NCBI GenBank assembly: GCA_015680685.1
Contig: MNCI01005996.1
Coordinates: forward strand, 50,658-114,657
Direction of reading: 5' to 3'
Origin: Gnetum montanum
Taxonomy: Eukaryota; Streptophyta; Gnetopsida; Gnetales; Gnetaceae
DNA: 64,000 nt
The notes below the pieces were generated by a model that worked only from the letters and a program-made list of their open reading frames with translations, did not search any database and was not told where the DNA came from. Shown in pieces: positions 1-10,582 of this stretch. The stretch's first letter is position 1; every line of letters begins with the position of its first letter. Both the position numbers and the translations under genes were made by a program.

Positions 1-254
1 AGAGTTAATTTTAGTTTCTCAATCCTTTACTATTTAGCATAGGAGATAAACCGAAAAATACCAAAAAAATCATATACCTCAGACTTGCTTAACCATACAT
101 CGTGACACATACAAGCAAGCCTGGGAAGACAACGAACGATTAACCCCAAGTGTTCCTTGTGGTGTTTAGGCATTTAGTCTGTGGAGTTCGACTGGATCGC
201 GCATGCTACGCTCATTTTGTATGGTTGAGTGTAGGGGTACCTCGCCACTCATCA
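1..254 (+). repeat. 3' part of an Athila-type LTR (plus strand)
   Basis: This stretch matches the last 250 bases of the E3 5' LTR (21300-21551), including the AACCATAC block, the GGATCGC block and the terminal GGGGTACCTCGCCACTCATCA-type end. No tRNA-Asp primer site follows position 254, so it is more likely a 3' LTR or solo LTR end than a 5' LTR. The start lies outside the window. Confidence 0.8.
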
Positions 255-321
255 CAAATGAAGGCTTTAGAAGCTATGCAATGTTGTGAAGTGCATAAAG
301 TAGCAACTAGTAGTGAAGAGG

Positions 322-1152
322 TGATGAGTGGCGAGGTACCCCTACACTCAACCATACGAATATAAGCATTACACGTGCAATTCGATCAAAATCCTCAGAT
401 GGACTAGTTGTGGCACCTAGATAGTTAGCCTTAGGTCGCAGTTCATTGTCTTCCCACCTGGACTAGTATTATCTTTGTCACGTATGGTTTAGTCTAGAGT
501 GAGGTGTATGATGTGGTTTCTAATCTAATGCTACTCTTGAAGGCAATGGAAAATAAGATTAACTAAGCTAGGAGGAAAGGGTAAGAGAGAATCTAAATTA
601 GCCTAAGTGTGATGAGCATCCATTCCTTGATTATTTGTACACATCTTGGACTTCATGCATGAATACTACTGGGATTACCAAGCGTAGATCCTAGGTACGC
701 TACTCGGTTACCAGGTAATCACACTTAAATGCTTGTAATCAATTTGTACAAATTCTGCATTTTAACATGAGTTTAAGGGTGAGAGAGATTAACTAGAAAA
801 GTAGTAAATAAAAATGAATTAAATAATTAATCTAAGTGAATGCTACAATGATGAAGTAATCTCGATCTTTATTTTCGGTCATGTGCATGTCCAAGTACGT
901 CACACTCAAATAAGGATGCCATAAAATTACAATCACCACACTATGGCCATACACTAGAAAATAATTCTAACTCCAAGAAGGAAAAACTACAAGAGTTTAG
1001 CTAAGGAACTAAGAACTAGATTTCTAAACTCATCTATCTACCTCTTATTTATAGATGAGGATACAGGCCACGATATCGCGTATGCGATATTGTGACTGGG
1101 CATGCGATATTGCATACATGATATTGTGGTTGCCCCAAATGATAACTCATCA
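322..1152 (-). repeat. E1 3' LTR
   Basis: An 831-bp LTR on the minus strand. It starts TGATGAGTTATC at 1152 and ends CCACTCATCA at 322. The upstream part holds several GATATC/GCGATATCG palindromes (about 1065-1130). A TATA box (TATAAATA, minus) lies at 1045-1052 and an AATAAAGATCGAG polyadenylation region near 870. The AACCATAC...GGGGTACC end is shared with every other E-type LTR here. Confidence 0.88.
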
Positions 1153-1166
1153 TACCCCTACGAATG
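1153..1166 (-). promoter_or_regulatory. E1 polypurine tract
   Basis: On the minus strand the sequence CGTAGGGGTA abuts the LTR start TGATGAG, which is the position of the plus-strand DNA primer in LTR elements. The preceding CTCGAGGACGAGTTTTCATTC block is shared with E2, E3 and E4. Confidence 0.75.
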
Positions 1167-1319
1167 AATGAAAACTCGTCCTCGAGTTATAGTGATTACA
1201 CAGTGGATAGGTATGGGATTATTAGATGGGAAGAAATTAGATTATGCCCTAGTGTGGAATGAAAACAAAATGAAGACACAACACAAATGATGTTCTACAT
1301 CTACAAAAATGGGTGGAAC

Positions 1320-4108
1320 TCATGTAATTCCAGGTGGCGATGGCTCCTCCATTGGTGCTTTCCCTTTATCTTGTGCTCTAGGTTGTGAGGCTTGATGATG
1401 CTGAAGTATGGCCTGGAGATTCTCCTCTTCAGTCCAAGGGTCTTGTGCCATCCATGCTAATGTTCCAATGTTTGACAGAGTCAGCACTTCCCATGGACAC
1501 GGTAGTTGCAGAAACATTTGATTAGCCTCGACATACCAAGCCATGAACACTTGTCGTTCCTCTTCATAGGCTCTAGCTTTATCCTTGTACTCTTGAAAAT
1601 CTGCTACTCATCGAGCCAAGTCCATTGCGACACCTTTCTGTCCTTGGTAGCTGGTCTTCACCACCTTAAGTTTAGAATTTGCAACTTCCAGTTTCTCCAA
1701 TAGTTTCTTGCGTTCTGCAAATTCTACTTCATATTTGATGTGGGTGTTTGCTACGTACTGCTTGAGCTCTATCCTCAGGCACCCTACTGTTAACATGGTA
1801 AGGTTGGCATACCTCAGATTTGCCAACTCTATGTATTTTATCAAATCCTGAATCTGCAGGTCCTGGCTCTTAACTTCCGCTTGGTGGGTGAAGGCATATG
1901 TGTCCAATATGGCCCGCCAGTCAGTGTGTTGAGCACTTATAGCATTGATGTGGGCCTTGGCCATGTGGATCTCCTTCTTAAGGATCTGTTTGTACATCCC
2001 CACTTGATCTCGGAAGTGCTCCTTCAGCTTTTCATGCCGTTTAGCCTCATTTTGCCATGCGCTTATCTCAATAGCTGACTTTTGACGAATGGTGCATACG
2101 TCCTCCATCGAGAGGGTTCGATTCTCTTTGGCTAAGAAGTTTACATCTCGGTTGACCCGAATGAATTGTTCTCATAGTTGATGGAAGTGTTCCTCGAGAA
2201 TGTTCTTTTGCTTTTCCACAATGGTCAACTGAAGGTTGTTTGCAACGAGCTGCTTGTTTTCTTCTTGTAAGGCCTTGAGTGCCTTGATATGCGCATGAGT
2301 TTGCTCCTGTGTTGCAGAGGCATCCCAAACAGCCTTCTCCTTTTAATCAGCCACCTTTTTATTCTTTGCTATTATTTTGGTTAGTTGCTTAGTTCTAAAG
2401 TTATCTAGCTGGTTTGCGGGAACAAATTGCAGGGGTCCTGCTGTGCTGCTTGTAAGGCCACGAGCTGCTCTTGTAGTTTCTGCACCTCAACTTCAACATG
2501 CTCGGCCCTCACTTCTATTAAGACCAACTTCCCCTTTGTGGAGATGAGGTTTGACTGAATTGCCATAACATCCTGAGGGATGTCAAAAAGGGATGTCATT
2601 ACTTACCCTGTTTGAAGCAATCGATCAAGCACATCCTCATGTTCTGCAGGAGTCATTGAGGTTCTGGCCAACATTTGAGCATCCTGTGCTCTTATGAAAT
2701 CTATCAGTGGCACAACAGGTACGTTGAAGGATTCTTTGATGTGGTCAGTAACCACTTCTATAGCTCCCGCGGCATTCTGGTGTTGCATGACCACCATAGT
2801 GGCCCCTTTACTAGTCTCTAATTACACCTGGAAAGATGCCACATTTTTTGAGATCTATTGTGACCATCTACTTTTCCCTCCTCTTGTGTGAATGGACATT
2901 TCACCCCTTGTGCAATCCAAAGAAATAGTGGGCTGAATGGTATCATCGATGATGTGGAAGAGGTTTGTGTCCTCACAACTTCCCCAACTAATCATCTTAG
3001 CGATGGCCTTGATATGGCTCATTGATGGTTTGTAGTCTTGCGGTGGTGGTGGCTGATCCTAGCCTATGCTAGGCCTTGCTTCTTATTGTTGGCTAGGACC
3101 TATGCTTGGAGGTCGGCTGGGTCCTGCAAGTTGAGTTGTAGTTGGTCCAACCATCTGTTCTTCTTCTTGTTCTGGTCCCAGCATCTCGCCAGTGATTTTC
3201 CTTGGTGTTGATGACTTTAGCAACTCAGCATATGAAGTAGTTTGAGCTTTTCAGAGGACATCGTTGGTGTATCCTCTGATTCTAGCATGTCATCAAAGCT
3301 TTTTGATAAGACAAGGAAAAGGCAATGCCATCTTCCCTGTCTTCCGTTCCTCGAATCGCCTCAGGATATCCTTTAAATATAGATGGGGTAGGTTAGTGTT
3401 AACCTTTCCCATCAACACTGCACATCCTCTAGCTACATACATTGATATTCTTTTCAAGCGCTTCATGGGAAAGAGGTGATATGTTCCAATTTTAAAGTAA
3501 ATCCTCTCTTTCGTCATCAACTCACCAACTGTTTTATCTTTGCCATAAGCCCTTTCCAACCAATCCCATTGCACATCGGGGTCTAAATAGGTGGATAACT
3601 AAGCAACTTTGGGCCTTGTGTTTATAAGGTTTAACACTTTCAAAATGGCCTAGATGGAGAAATCAACTGTCACACCACAAATATTGATAGTGATGCCTTG
3701 CTCCCTATTGTGCCAAAATTGGTACGTCTCTCCTAGGTACCAGGCACCGCTTTCAGAGAGGGTAGGCCATAATGGGGATTCTTTGAGGTGATCCCTAATA
3801 TCCTCAGGGGTGAACTCTATAAAAGATTCGAAGTTCAATTCCACAATCACTGCAATGAATGTAGACTTCTCATGGATGGCCTGAACACAATCTTGGGGCA
3901 ACGTGAGATGTTGTCCCTATTCAGGTGCTGCAGCAGCTCCTCCTTCTGCCTGCCTGGACCATACGGTAGGAGGATCTTCTTAATGAATGTTGAATGATTA
4001 TTCCTCCTATTCTACATGTTTTTCGGTAAGATCTTGTCTTCCACCTTTCCGAGATCATTTGTTTCCACCTTGATAAGGACCTTCTTGGTGTCCACGTTTC
4101 AGGACCAT
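1320..4108 (-). pseudogene. E1 ORF2: accessory coiled-coil protein, decayed
   Basis: A sense ORF of about 2.8 kb between gag and the 3' LTR. The ATG at 4108 follows a conserved 3' splice site. The N-terminal third (about 3900-3290) is a globular block with the signature SGAWYLGETYQFWHN and later LPFPCLIKKL, both repeated in E2 and E5. The C-terminal half (about 2340-1610) is rich in E, K, Q and L with heptad-like spacing, as in a long coiled coil. The tail is basic and proline-containing, ending near PSPPGIT. No membrane segment is evident. Several in-frame stops look like CGA or CAA changed to TGA or TAA, and at least one frameshift lies near 2400. Its position matches the env-like ORF of Athila elements, and the LPFPxLI part recalls a plant transposon-protein domain. 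I could not confirm either and the function is unknown. Confidence 0.72.
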
Positions 4109-4165
4109 CTGCAATCACATGGGGTCAAGTGTTAGTAAGGTTGTTTTTGAAATTAAGTTATACCT
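4109..4165 (-). promoter_or_regulatory. E1 ORF2 leader 3' splice site
   Basis: On the minus strand a TACTAAC branch-point-like sequence is followed by TGTGATTGCAG and then the ORF2 ATG. The same branch point-acceptor-ATG order occurs in E5 (TACTAAC...TGATTACAG) and, with the acceptor TGACTACAG, in E2. An AAGGTATAA donor-like site lies about 55 bases upstream, but the true donor is unresolved. Confidence 0.55.
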
Positions 4166-4390
4166 TACTGCTTACTTTAATTAATGATCTTATTTTATCT
4201 CCGTGTAATCTTGCCTGAAATATTGTAACAATGAGTCCATGTTACTTAGGTGGTTTCCAATTTTAATTTCCTGGTATGCCTAGGGGTTAAATGATTTTTG
4301 GGTATAATTATTCGAAGTGTTATAGCTAATTAGCCTAGATGATGTCCTTTGGGTGATGATAAATTCCAAAAAAGTGTGGCCCTTTCGGCA

Positions 4391-4415
4391 GGTGTCCCTC
4401 CTCCACGACTAAGCT
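4391..4415 (-). promoter_or_regulatory. E1 G-rich tract in the ORF2 leader
   Basis: The minus strand reads CTTAGTCGTGGAGGAGGGAC, resembling the AGTCATGGGGG core of the two polypurine tracts. Comparable tracts sit at the same place in E2, E3 and E5. Confidence 0.4.
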
Positions 4416-4582
4416 GAACACTCCAGGTTCAAGCAGGTTCAAAAGGAATTAAAATCGAAGTACCAATGAGCGAGATATAGTGAGAAAAGCAAGGGTCACT
4501 CAATCGCAAGTCGTAGAGAAAAAATTCGAAAACTCCCTCGTGTTAATGGCAAAAATGATGCTAAGTATTGTGGGGGGTCACC

Positions 4583-4670
4583 TATTTATAGGTTGCGGGG
4601 ATGTGATATCGCGTATGATACATCGCGTACGTGATATCATGGCCCTAGTGACATGAGGCACAACAAAAAT
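4583..4670 (-). promoter_or_regulatory. E1 internal U3-like promoter for ORF2
   Basis: A TATA box (TATAAATAGG, minus) lies at 4581-4590, about 480 bases upstream of the ORF2 ATG. Just upstream are GATATC, TACGCGAT and ATACGCGATATC palindromes, the same motif set found upstream of the TATA box in E1's own LTR. No LTR boundary is present here, so this is not an inserted solo LTR. Confidence 0.65.
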
Positions 4671-4679
4671 ACCCAATTT

Positions 4680-5992
4680 TTAAAGGATTCTCTTGAAATC
4701 AACGTTGTAAGATGAGGACATTGAGCTATTATGAAGGAGTTCTAGGGTAATTTCATTAAATCGAAAGGCATAATTAATGATGATGGTGTGGATTTTATCA
4801 ATAAAACCTTGGGTGGTAAGAAAAAGGTTATGTGATGGTTCATGGGAACATTGAAATTTAGAGGGATAATAGTAAGGAAAGAATGTTATGAAAAATAAGC
4901 TGAGGGTGAGAAATGGTGTGTGTGAGCTATATCATAAGTGAAGATTACAAAGGATTACACAAGTGGATCCTCCCCAAAGCAGGTTCCAACCTATAATGCC
5001 CTTGTGTAAACACACTTAAAGTGTTCGTGGGCACTAGAAGGGTTAAATGTAATCTGCACTAATTCCACAAAACACACATGTAAATATCACCAGAATGAGG
5101 TAACTGACCCAGGGCATGAGCTACAATTACATGAATAGTGAGTTGAGACGAGCTATAGAAAGGGATCGTAGAGATTGGGACATGAGGTAACTAACCCAGG
5201 GCACAGTGAATCCTGTGTGTAAAGAATGATTAATGTGTCATTAACCCATCGTTCCAAGATCTGGACCAAGTTCATTCCTCTGATCAATGACATCGCATTG
5301 TTTCATCCCATGATGAGCAACTATGAGAGTACCATAACAACAAGGCATACGATCACTTGGCATTTTATTCAAGGGAGGAGTGATTTTTATTTTGTCACAC
5401 TTTTCTTCTCTTTTTTTTTTGGAAAACTGAATCCAGAGAAGCTGCCAGCCTTCAGGCATGGATGCATGTCTTTCTAGTGGGATCCCCTAGAACAACATTG
5501 GATTTTTGAGTGCCCTTTTGATTACTCTTACTCCCATTTTTGGTTAGATCTACAAGGATCTTAGTACAACCACATTGCATGATAACTCTCACAAATGTCA
5601 CCAAAGAGAATCCACAAGTCCCCTTGATGTCACATCCTAATCATTTCCTCTTGGTCCATCCTTCTTCATTTTGGGTACAATGAACACAAAATTAGTTTTA
5701 ATTTTTTAGAATGTCAAGAATATCACTGTACCCTTGAACATAACCTATGATCTGTAGAATGGATGAGTGGGCATAATGGGCTCACTATCCACATAATTGA
5801 TCACTCGAGACTTAATAACATAGAACACACCTCAACCAACAATCCACATGAGTGTTTTATTCATAGATGAGATTACTTATAAAAAAAGTAAATAGACAAA
5901 AAGACAAAAATATAAAAAGATAAAACAAGAAATTGAAAAATGAAAAACTGGAAAAGAAAAATTGAAAAATTAAAGAAAATGAAAAATATTTA
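4680..5992 (-). other. E1 spacer between gag and the ORF2 promoter
   Basis: Non-coding sequence with no credible gene. It contains the conserved block CTTTGGGGAGGATCCACTT (minus) at 4961-4979. The short ORFs at 5226-5477 (both strands) have no family resemblance and are not called. Confidence 0.6.
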
Positions 5993-6008
5993 TTAATCCT
6001 GCTTATTA

Positions 6009-7962
6009 TTAAAATGGGGGACATCCCCCATAACTAATTGGTTGAGGATGACAAGGATTAATAAATGGAGGATGAGGATCCTTGCATGTTGAAAATATTC
6101 GGACTTGGTCATATTTACCCCAGTAGGGTTCACACACTTGATTGTAATAAGCATAGTGGGGCAATTTATACGATGTAGTTCCTGGATAATGAGTTGACCC
6201 ACTATGACATTTGGGACTGTTAGATGGTATGCAAGTATTGAGTTGTCGCTTTCCATTCCTATGTTCATTGGGCCGTGTTGTTGTTGGAGTGTGAGTTGGT
6301 GGCCCAGATGAAGTAACATGAGGTGTGGAGTTCGAAGATAAGGGTGCACCATAGTGTTGGACTTGTGCTGACTCGGAGGATGCAGTGGCCTTGGAATTGT
6401 GTTGTTCCTTCTTACGATCATGTTTAAAGAAAGAACACTTTTGATGTTCAGGAGGCTTTTCACTACTATTGGTAGTAGTAGCACAAGTGGCATTCATGGG
6501 TTGTTGCTTAGGTGCAGGCACCTTAGGAACAATTGGTGGCAATGTGGAAGGAGGGAAAGTATGAGAATGTTGAAAATTAGGAGAAGTGTAGGATGCACAA
6601 GGTGGTGGTTGTGTTGAGGACATGGGTTGATAGTATTGTGGAGAATGGTAATGTGGTGAGATAGATAATGTTGGCCTAGTTGGAGAAATAGGATGTTGAA
6701 CAAGATAAGCATTTGGATTCGGATGATATGAAGGGTGTCTCTAGTTTAAGGGTGGTTTCCCCCACAACTGGGATTGTTGCCACTATGATTGAACATAGTA
6801 TCTCTGTATGAACTATGGATGTAGTGTGTTTCCCCAATGCTCATATAAATGTAACAAGATTGGGCATTGAACCTTGGGGTGATTGTACAGGAAAATGTTG
6901 CATTCATATGTATGATCAGTAGTTGAGCTCTTATTTTGCTTATTCCTTCTTTCCGATTGTCTAATGTTTTGTCTTGCTTCTTGGGTTGTCAAAACTCTAT
7001 CTCCAATAATATTGATACGTCCATTCCAACATCTTATTGATCTTTGCCTCAACTTCTTCTAATGATTGTTGTATTGGAAAAGATGGTTCTTCTTCCTTGT
7101 GATAGGTTTATTTCTCCTTTTTATGATCATGGACCTTTGTTAAGTTGAGATTTTGGTCCTGTTGATGTTTTTCAACATTCTCCCATCTAGTCATTTCTCC
7201 TTCTTCTTTTGCTACACTCTTGATAAGCTCTTAGACTTGATGGGTCCGTAGTTTGTATAGTTGACCTTGGGCATACATTCCTAAGGTCTCTCTTGTTTCA
7301 TTACGTAGCCCATCAATGATATGGTATAGTAGCCATTCCTCGGAAAACCCATGGCCTGGACATTTGTTTAATAGTGCATAATATCTTTCTAAGGCCATGT
7401 CCAAGGGTTCATGTTGTGCTTGTTTCCACCCTTGGATTTGTTTCCTCAAGGTTGACACTCTTGCGTAGGTTTGATATCTTTCGTTAAATAACTCTACCAT
7501 TGTTGACCAACATCGTATTGAATTTGGTTTTAATGATCTATACCATACTTTTGCTTGGCCAACGAGTGTCATGGGAAAGAGATTAAGTTTTTGCCACCCG
7601 TTATCAATATTATTCCATGTGTAGGCATCGTAGAGGGTTTGTAAATGTTGATGCAAATCTAAGTCATAGCCTCCTGAAAAATTAGGAAAGTTGTTTAAAT
7701 TAAGCCTATGTAGATGGCTCTCTTTACAATGCCTATGTGAGATTCGAATAGCCTCTTGTATTTGCGTTAAGCTTGTAGTGGCCAATAGGGGTTCATCGTC
7801 ATCTTGTAAGTTATGCTTTTGAGCGTTGGGATGACGTTGCTTTTGTTCATGTTTATAATGTAGAGGTAGTTGTTCACAGTTCTGTTGCAGCGATCCATCA
7901 CGGATGTGCTGATCACGCGTGCCATCAACCTTGTTAAGACATTGACGCCCAATTTTTTCCAT
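6009..7962 (-). pseudogene. E1 gag, decayed
   Basis: The capsid-like core at 7780-7240 contains FPNFSGGYDLDLHQHL, WYRSLKPNSIRCWSTM and CPGHGFSEEWLLYHIIDG, the order seen in Athila-type gag. A zinc-knuckle-like motif follows at 6861-6902 (CNIFLYNHPKVQC), in which the second cysteine is replaced. The C-terminal part (6712-6009) is rich in P, H, S and T. Frameshifts split it into at least three frames. The N-terminus is uncertain because the sequence right of about 8.0 kb no longer resembles the other gag genes. Gag would form the particle coat. Confidence 0.8.
6014..6031. promoter_or_regulatory. E1 post-gag PPT-like tract, palindromic
   Basis: ATGGGGGACATCCCCCAT is a near-perfect 18-bp palindrome immediately after gag. 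The minus-strand G run with the preceding TTAGTTATGGGGG corresponds to the post-integrase CATGGGGGAGATGG tract of E3 and E5. Confidence 0.5.
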
Positions 7963-7989
7963 TCTTTCTTCATTTTTGCAGAATCTTCT

Positions 7990-8420
7990 CTACGGTGGGT
8001 TTTGGTGGCTTTGCTTCCTGATCTGATTCTTATGTGCGAAGATGACATTGTGCAGAAATGGTCACCGGCATGCGGGCACCTTTTCACTTCACTAATTGGT
8101 TTCTTGACTACAGATTAGTATTTGAAGTTTTGTGGATCTCAAAGGTTTCACTAACAAATTTGATTTCTCTGAAATTATCATTTCTCCAGCTGTGCATGGT
8201 TGCCATGGTTGCTCCTCGTGATGATGACTCTCAGATAACACACAACCCAAAGACAGATTCCAGCATTCCACAAATCAAACCCACAAAAATTTGCAACAAC
8301 CCAGCACACAGACCAGACCTGCTACTACATAAACACGCAAACCCTTGATTGCTTCCTTCATAATCCCGCTAGACTTTAGTTTCGTAAAGTCCAGTGTATC
8401 ATAATATATTTATATATCTA
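7990..8420. other. GC-richer segment at the broken 5' side of E1, unidentified
   Basis: This stretch departs from the surrounding AT-rich composition and does not match the gag 5' region or LTR of the related elements. Open frames exist on both strands (8058-8348 plus, 8087-7767 minus), but none shows a family motif I recognise. It could be flanking host sequence or captured DNA. Confidence 0.35.
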
Positions 8421-8574
8421 TATTGTTGCCTTGTTCCATGAAATGGCCAAAATGTGCCAACAGTACTGCTGCAGAAATCACCACTTATATCATAGTGAAA
8501 CAAATGATCTTGCAAACTATATAATAATCAAAGAATGTGAAAAGAATAAGTCTTAAAATTTTAGATTAGATATG

Positions 8575-8990
8575 GAGCTAAAATTATTCAAATTATTGTG
8601 GATAATGCAAGTTTAGATGACTTTATGTAAAAATATATGTAGTAGTTGTGGTTATAAATCACAACATATCCTAAACTGTACATTATAACTAGTTGGATCA
8701 AAGTACTAACCACCAAATCATATAACAATGATTGATGAGTTTCCAAATGAGAAGGTTATCTTATTTTGTACCCTAAGATACTATCCCCATAGATACATGA
8801 CACATTGTTATGGACAAATCATGGTGGTATGATAGACACTTGGTGATTGATTCATGGTGTAACATTATCATTATGAAGAAAGAGGACTTATGTTTTTGCT
8901 TACACGATGAAAACCCAAAGAACATGGTAGTCAAACAACCATTATCACCAAAGTAAAATTGCATGGTAAGAAGAATGAAGATGGATCAAA
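8575..8990 (+). pseudogene. Weak Ty3/gypsy protease-region fragment
   Basis: A degenerate frame reads an aspartyl-protease-like segment followed by WWYDRHLVIDSWCN and VVKQPLSPK, which resembles the GRPWQYDR...LxPLSPK region after the protease in chromovirus-type gypsy elements. Stops and shifts are frequent. It is unrelated to the Athila-type copies around it. Confidence 0.4.
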
Positions 8991-9054
8991 CAATTAGTTA
9001 TATTTTTTAAGAGACCTTGAGTTCAAGGTTGGAAGTTAGACAAACACAAACTTA

Positions 9055-9470
9055 GGTCCAAAAAGACTACCCAAGTTAAGAAAAACAATGGCAAAGAAGC
9101 AAGTGAAGAAAACTAGTGAGAATTAAAATCTATTAGTTGAGCATATGAAGTCGTGGTTTAGGATTAACTATGAAGGTATAAGATAATATGGTTATCAAGT
9201 TAACTAGAATGGTTTTCTTCATCAAAAGAGTACAAATTTTAGGCTACATGGAGAAAATTGACATGTTGATACTAGATAGTCAAACAAGAAGTATAAATGT
9301 GCATCATGAAAATGAATAATCACCTGTGATGGTGAAACTGAACCACACCATGATGATTGGAAAGGAAAACACCATGATGGTGGAAAAATACCCAATGCAT
9401 GTTAACCCAAGAGATCCATAATAAAATCCTACCCAAATATGAGACATGTCTATTATCTGCAAACTTGAAG
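9055..9470. repeat. Direct repeat X, copy 1
   Basis: About 400 bp resembling 10583-10957. Shared blocks include GGCTACATGGAGAAA, ACCACACCATGATGATT and the CATGSTAACCCAAG segment. No coding function is recognised. Confidence 0.55.
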
Positions 9471-9477
9471 ATAATAG

Positions 9478-10375
9478 TGTAGTGAAACCTCTTTCAATCT
9501 CCTTGTTCTATCCTACATGTATGTTTTGCAGGTTTTGAGGTTGAAGAAGATGTTTGGGAGGCTAGGAGACATCTTGGCTGAGACTTGGAGGTGATAAGAG
9601 ATGTCTTGAATTCAAAGGAGATGTCTCGACCAAATGTAAAACTTCTTAGAGGAGATGTTTTAGACATGATGTCTCATGCAAGATGTCTTGGGAAAAATGT
9701 CTTAACCCATAAGAAGATGTCTTGGAAAAATAGCAGATGTATTTCTCAAGAGCTAGGTGAACTTAGAGATGTCTCGAGAAGGTTAAAGATGACTTGTATG
9801 GATGGGGAAATTTCCAAAAATATCCATCCAAACTTGAGAAACAATGATAAGAAGGCAAGAAAGGATGGAAAACAGTGAAAGATCTTCAAGTAGAGCTTGG
9901 GGAAGGTTTCCTAGGATTTTCCTTATCTTTTTTCTATATAATTATGATGTATGTTTCATGTTAGTATGTGGAATTAATCACTAAGAGACATAATTCAAGA
10001 GTCAGAAAGAGAGCTCTTGAGGAGGGAGAGCTTATGTAAGAAGAGAGCTTGTGTAAGGGAAATTGAGTGAGAGGTAAGGAAGAGCACTTGAGAGAGGTTG
10101 AGGGAATCTATTATAAGTGTCTTATCTTGAGCTTTGGCTTCATGATGAGCTATTGATGATTGAGAGGGAACAAGTGTGATCTCTAAGATCCTTGGGAGAG
10201 TAGGGAGTTGAGGTTGGCTTCTCATCTTTTATGTATTTTCTCTATATTTTGAGAGTTTTCTTAATATAAGAGTAATTTTCTTCATTTCATTATGTTTTTT
10301 TGTTTTTCTAGGCTAATTCTACTTGGAAGTTGTGGATTGGGTCCTATTTGGATCTATCAAGATGCCACAACTACA
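9478..10375 (+). repeat. Probable solo LTR of an unrelated family
   Basis: This 898-bp segment starts TGTAGTG and ends ACTACA, giving a 5-bp terminal inverted repeat. It splits repeat X: homology to 10965-11055 resumes right after it. Its first third carries about a dozen AGATGTCT(T/C)G-like repeats (9560-9790), a TATA-like TCTATATAAT near 9930 and a pyrimidine-rich end. Flanking pentamers AATAG and TTAGA do not match, so the exact boundary is uncertain. Confidence 0.45.
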
Positions 10376-10582
10376 TTAGATAACCTAAAATTTAACTATG
10401 GGAGTTTATTGTGAACATCAAACATAGAACTACCATCCTACTTGCATTAAGTTATTATATGTGATTTTTGAGAAAAAATATTTGTTGATGTGATGGATCA
10501 AAAAATTAGTCTTTTTGTTCTAGAGATCTCAAGTGTAATGTCAGAAGCTAGATAGACAACACCCTAAGTTCATAAGAGGCTA

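Larger units (their letters stand above)
322..8090 (-). mobile_element. E1: non-autonomous Athila-type LTR element (gag + ORF2, no pol)
   Basis: Read on the minus strand from right to left, the element has gag (about 7.96-6.0 kb), a spacer, an internal promoter, ORF2 (4108-1320), a polypurine tract and a 3' LTR (1152-322). Protease, reverse transcriptase, RNase H and integrase are all absent, although E3 carries them in the corresponding interval. No 5' LTR or primer site was found beyond gag, so the upstream end appears truncated or replaced near 8.0-8.1 kb. It would have depended on pol proteins from an E3- or E5-like relative. Confidence 0.8.

Noticed and set aside
150-365. Very long terminal inverted repeat within the LTR (36 bp or more)
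   Set aside because: The two arms belong to two different LTRs in opposite orientation. Within one LTR the start (TGATGAGTTATC, TGATGGGG, TGATGAATCG) does not complement the 36-bp end, apart from about 6 bases.
8434-8454. Minus-strand tRNA-Asp primer site that would mark the 5' end of E1
   Set aside because: GTTCCATGAAATGGCC is only loosely similar to the complement, and no LTR sequence follows on its right.
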